Origin: Rhodocyclaceae bacterium | GTDB lineage: Bacteria > Pseudomonadota > Gammaproteobacteria > Burkholderiales > Rhodocyclaceae | Assembly (NCBI GenBank): GCA_024709955.1 | Contig: JANJVS010000084.1 | Location: 1 to 44,152, forward strand | Direction of reading: 5' to 3' | DNA: 44,152 nt | Shown here: positions 42,445-44,152 of the stretch, in pieces | Layout: each line of letters starts with the position of its first letter | How positions within the stretch are numbered: position 1 is the first letter of the stretch | Notes under the pieces: model-generated | Database searches by the model: none | What the model was told of the DNA's origin: nothing | Seen by the model: the letters and a program-made list of their open reading frames with translations, nothing else | Position numbers and translations under genes: made by a program

Positions 42445-43851
42445 TCACGGGCACCCGGCCTGCGTCAGCCAGTCGCCAACGTCGCCCAGGTCGGCGGGCG
42501 TGCCGCCGGCGGCGAGGTAGTACAGCCGGTAGTCGCTCCCCTTGGCGGCCAGGTAGGCGCGTGAACCGCTGTAATAGCGGTAGCGGTAGTCGCCCGCCGT
42601 GGCGGAGACGGCGCCGGCGGGGGAAAGGAAGGCGCCGTAGCGCTGTTCCGCCCAGTCGAACAGGCAGTCGGCGCGGGTCTGGGCGCCGCTCGACAGGCCG
42701 GCGGCGAGATGCTGGGTCGGCTTGTACTCGCGGAACAGCGCGCTGCCCCAGGTCCAGACGCTGCCGTCGTCCCGCATGGCGAATTTCGCCAATACGCCGC
42801 CCCAGAGCCGCGCGAAGCCGCTGCCGATCTGGAAGGGCACGTAGTACGACTGCCAGTGCGCATTCTGCGCGTCGTCGGCGCCGAGATCCCCGCCCCGGTT
42901 GTCGCCCCAGGCCCAGAGCGTACCGTCGGTCTTGAGGGCGAAGCTCTGGGCGTAGCCGGCGGCCACGGCGGCATAGCCGTCGCCGATCTTCTGCGGCTGG
43001 CCGGCCCAGTGGTTGTTGTTCGTGCCCAGCTGGCCGCCATCGTTGTAGCCCCAGTTCCACAGCGAGCCGTCCGCCTTCACCCCCATGGCGAAATTGGTGC
43101 CCGCCGCGACCTGCGCGAAGCCGCTGCCGATCTGCGTCGCGGTGGCCTCGCAGATGATCATGGCATTGGCCGGGTTGCAGGCATTCGACCGCCCCGTCCC
43201 CAGCTGGCGATAGGCGTTGTCACCCCAGGCCCACAGGCTGCCATCATTCCCGAGGCCATAGAAGCTGCTGCCATGGTTCGCGATATCGGCATAGGCGGTG
43301 CCCACCCGTTTCGGAGTGGTCGAGGCGGTGCTGGAGACCGTGCCGTCGCCGAAATTGCCGAGTTCCGAAATGCCCCAGGCCCACAGGCTGCCGTCCGCCT
43401 TGCTGGCGAAGTTGGTATTGCCGAAACCCCAGATGCGCGCGAAGCCGCCCTCGCTGCCGATCTGGGCGCCGGAGGAAAGGTTCCAGAGCGTGCCGTCCGT
43501 CTTCAGGCCGATGTCGCCGCTGATGGCCTGATAGCCGCCGCCCACGCTGCTCTCCAGCCCGTCGCCCCAGCGGCTCAGCGCATGGACCGTGCCGTCGCTT
43601 TTCAGGGCATGGGCGGTGTTGTACTCCTCGATCCAGGCGAGCTGCTTCACGTCGGCGGCCACCTGCGCGCCGCCGGACTGGCTGAGCGACCAGAGGCTGC
43701 CGTCCGCCCGCAGTACATAGGCGGCATTGGTGGTGGCCAGGGCCACCTGCGGTTCGACCGCGCCGGCGGCGGACGCGGACAGGGCAAACAGCGCGGCGCA
43801 GCCGAGCCGCAGCAGGCGCCGGCAGGCGCCGGCGGACAATTGAAGACGCAT
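42445..43851 (-). CDS. Secreted RCC1-repeat (beta-propeller) protein
   Basis: A 468-residue exported protein with a signal peptide (LLRLGCAALFALSASAAGA). Repeated units follow, such as ADGSLWAWGISELGNFGDG, NDGSLWAWGDNAYRQLGTG, ADGSLWNWGYNDGGQLGTN and TDGTLWAWGDNRGGDLGAD, the RCC1/ATS1 pattern expected to fold as a propeller. The C-terminal 70 residues (CLFDWAEQRYGAFLSP, YRYYSGSRAYLAAKGSDYRLYYL, ending QAGC) form a separate small domain that I have seen at the ends of other betaproteobacterial secreted proteins. ATG 43851 is preceded by TGGAGTGG. Function unknown; probably surface or periplasmic binding. Confidence 0.85.
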   Translation of the reverse strand: MRLQLSAGACRRLLRLGCAALFALSASAAGAVEPQVALATTNAAYVLRADGSLWSLSQSGGAQVAADVKQLAWIEEYNTAHALKSDGTVHALSRWGDGLESSVGGGYQAISGDIGLKTDGTLWNLSSGAQIGSEGGFARIWGFGNTNFASKADGSLWAWGISELGNFGDGTVSSTASTTPKRVGTAYADIANHGSSFYGLGNDGSLWAWGDNAYRQLGTGRSNACNPANAMIICEATATQIGSGFAQVAAGTNFAMGVKADGSLWNWGYNDGGQLGTNNNHWAGQPQKIGDGYAAVAAGYAQSFALKTDGTLWAWGDNRGGDLGADDAQNAHWQSYYVPFQIGSGFARLWGGVLAKFAMRDDGSVWTWGSALFREYKPTQHLAAGLSSGAQTRADCLFDWAEQRYGAFLSPAGAVSATAGDYRYRYYSGSRAYLAAKGSDYRLYYLAAGGTPADLGDVGDWLTQAGCP

Positions 43852-44152
43852 CGGAACCACTCCATTCTTGTTTTTGGCAGAGGGGATGCCGGCATGCGGG
43901 GACGCCGCCGACAGCCGGACCCGCAAGGGCCGCGGCGGCGGCATTCTATGCGTGCCGAATGCGATCGTGGCTAGGGCCTGTTATAAATAAGGCGACGAGT
44001 GCGACCGGGGGCGTTTTGGGGGCGGGGCGCGTTGTCGGGGGTCCGCCTCTGCCTGTCTCCAGCTGTTTTGGCTACTACACCCTCGCCCCCCCCACCCCCC
44101 CCCCCCCCCCCCCACCCCCCCCCCCCGTCGCACTCGTCGCCTGAATGAGAAC
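43852..44152. other. Terminal non-coding stretch with inverted repeat and C-tract
   Basis: This is the upstream region of the RCC1-repeat gene followed by an odd structure. AGGCGACGAGTGCGAC (43990-44005) is repeated inverted as GTCGCACTCGTCGCCT (44127-44142). Inside, a G-rich left part and a C-tract of about 40 bases, interrupted by two A's (about 44086-44126), face each other. No gene is seen. It may be a small mobile-element remnant or a contig-end artefact. Confidence 0.6.

Noticed and set aside
43974-43990. Possible insertion-sequence end starting after CTAG
   Set aside because: No transposase, no second target copy visible, and I cannot match the end to a known IS with confidence.

Overview
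The window looks like a high-GC (about 70% by eye) betaproteobacterial chromosome. The synteny blocks nadD-rsfS-rlmH-maf-rng and cutA-dsbD, together with a BPSS1780-type membrane protein, a DUF2782 protein and a PHA phasin, suggest Rhodocyclales or a close relative; this taxonomic call is an inference. No rRNA, tRNA, CRISPR array or transposase was recognised.

Layout. 1-1292: end of a cobalamin operon (cobS, truncated by the window start, and a CobC-like phosphatase). 1323-9027: a MacA/MacB-type efflux system whose second permease (7828) is separated from adaptor, ATPase and first permease (1323-4356) by a response regulator with TPR-like repeats, a secreted unknown, a YaiI-type protein and an S4 protein. 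9028-9810: phasin gene with a near-consensus promoter, paired operator-like motifs and a terminator. 9822-13301: polA and a divergent LOG-family gene whose starts are 9 bp apart. 13335-18256: housekeeping run DUF2782, BPSS1780, nadD, rsfS, rlmH, maf, rng. 18286-22765: dienelactone hydrolase, an unknown, a hybrid histidine kinase and a family-3 solute-binding protein. 22916-25935: livH-livM-livJ-type genes without ATPases. 26098-27108: a ClpX-like ATPase without zinc-binding domain and with an altered pore loop.

27159-33715 is a redox cluster behind an FNR/Anr-type box: a large secreted protein, two secreted cytochromes c sharing its N-terminal domain, a TlpA-type thioredoxin, a DUF4266 lipoprotein, a DUF3570-type outer-membrane protein with two flavinylation-like motifs, and an ApbE-type FMN transferase. 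It may be an envelope electron-transfer system. cutA and dsbD follow.

35914-40997 is a lower-GC accessory island with a class I Fic antitoxin, a Fic protein, and a NACHT-like NTPase gene that is split by a 5-bp tandem repeat from a C-terminal PD-(D/E)XK-type nuclease domain. The island is bracketed by two direct copies of a 25-bp dispersed repeat. ribE, a membrane-associated unknown and an RCC1-repeat secreted protein follow. The window ends in an inverted repeat enclosing a long C tract.

The most unusual structure is that 25-bp repeat family: nine copies on both strands, two of them paired into ~125-bp composite elements with a conserved core, and three lying in frame inside cobS, polA and dsbD.
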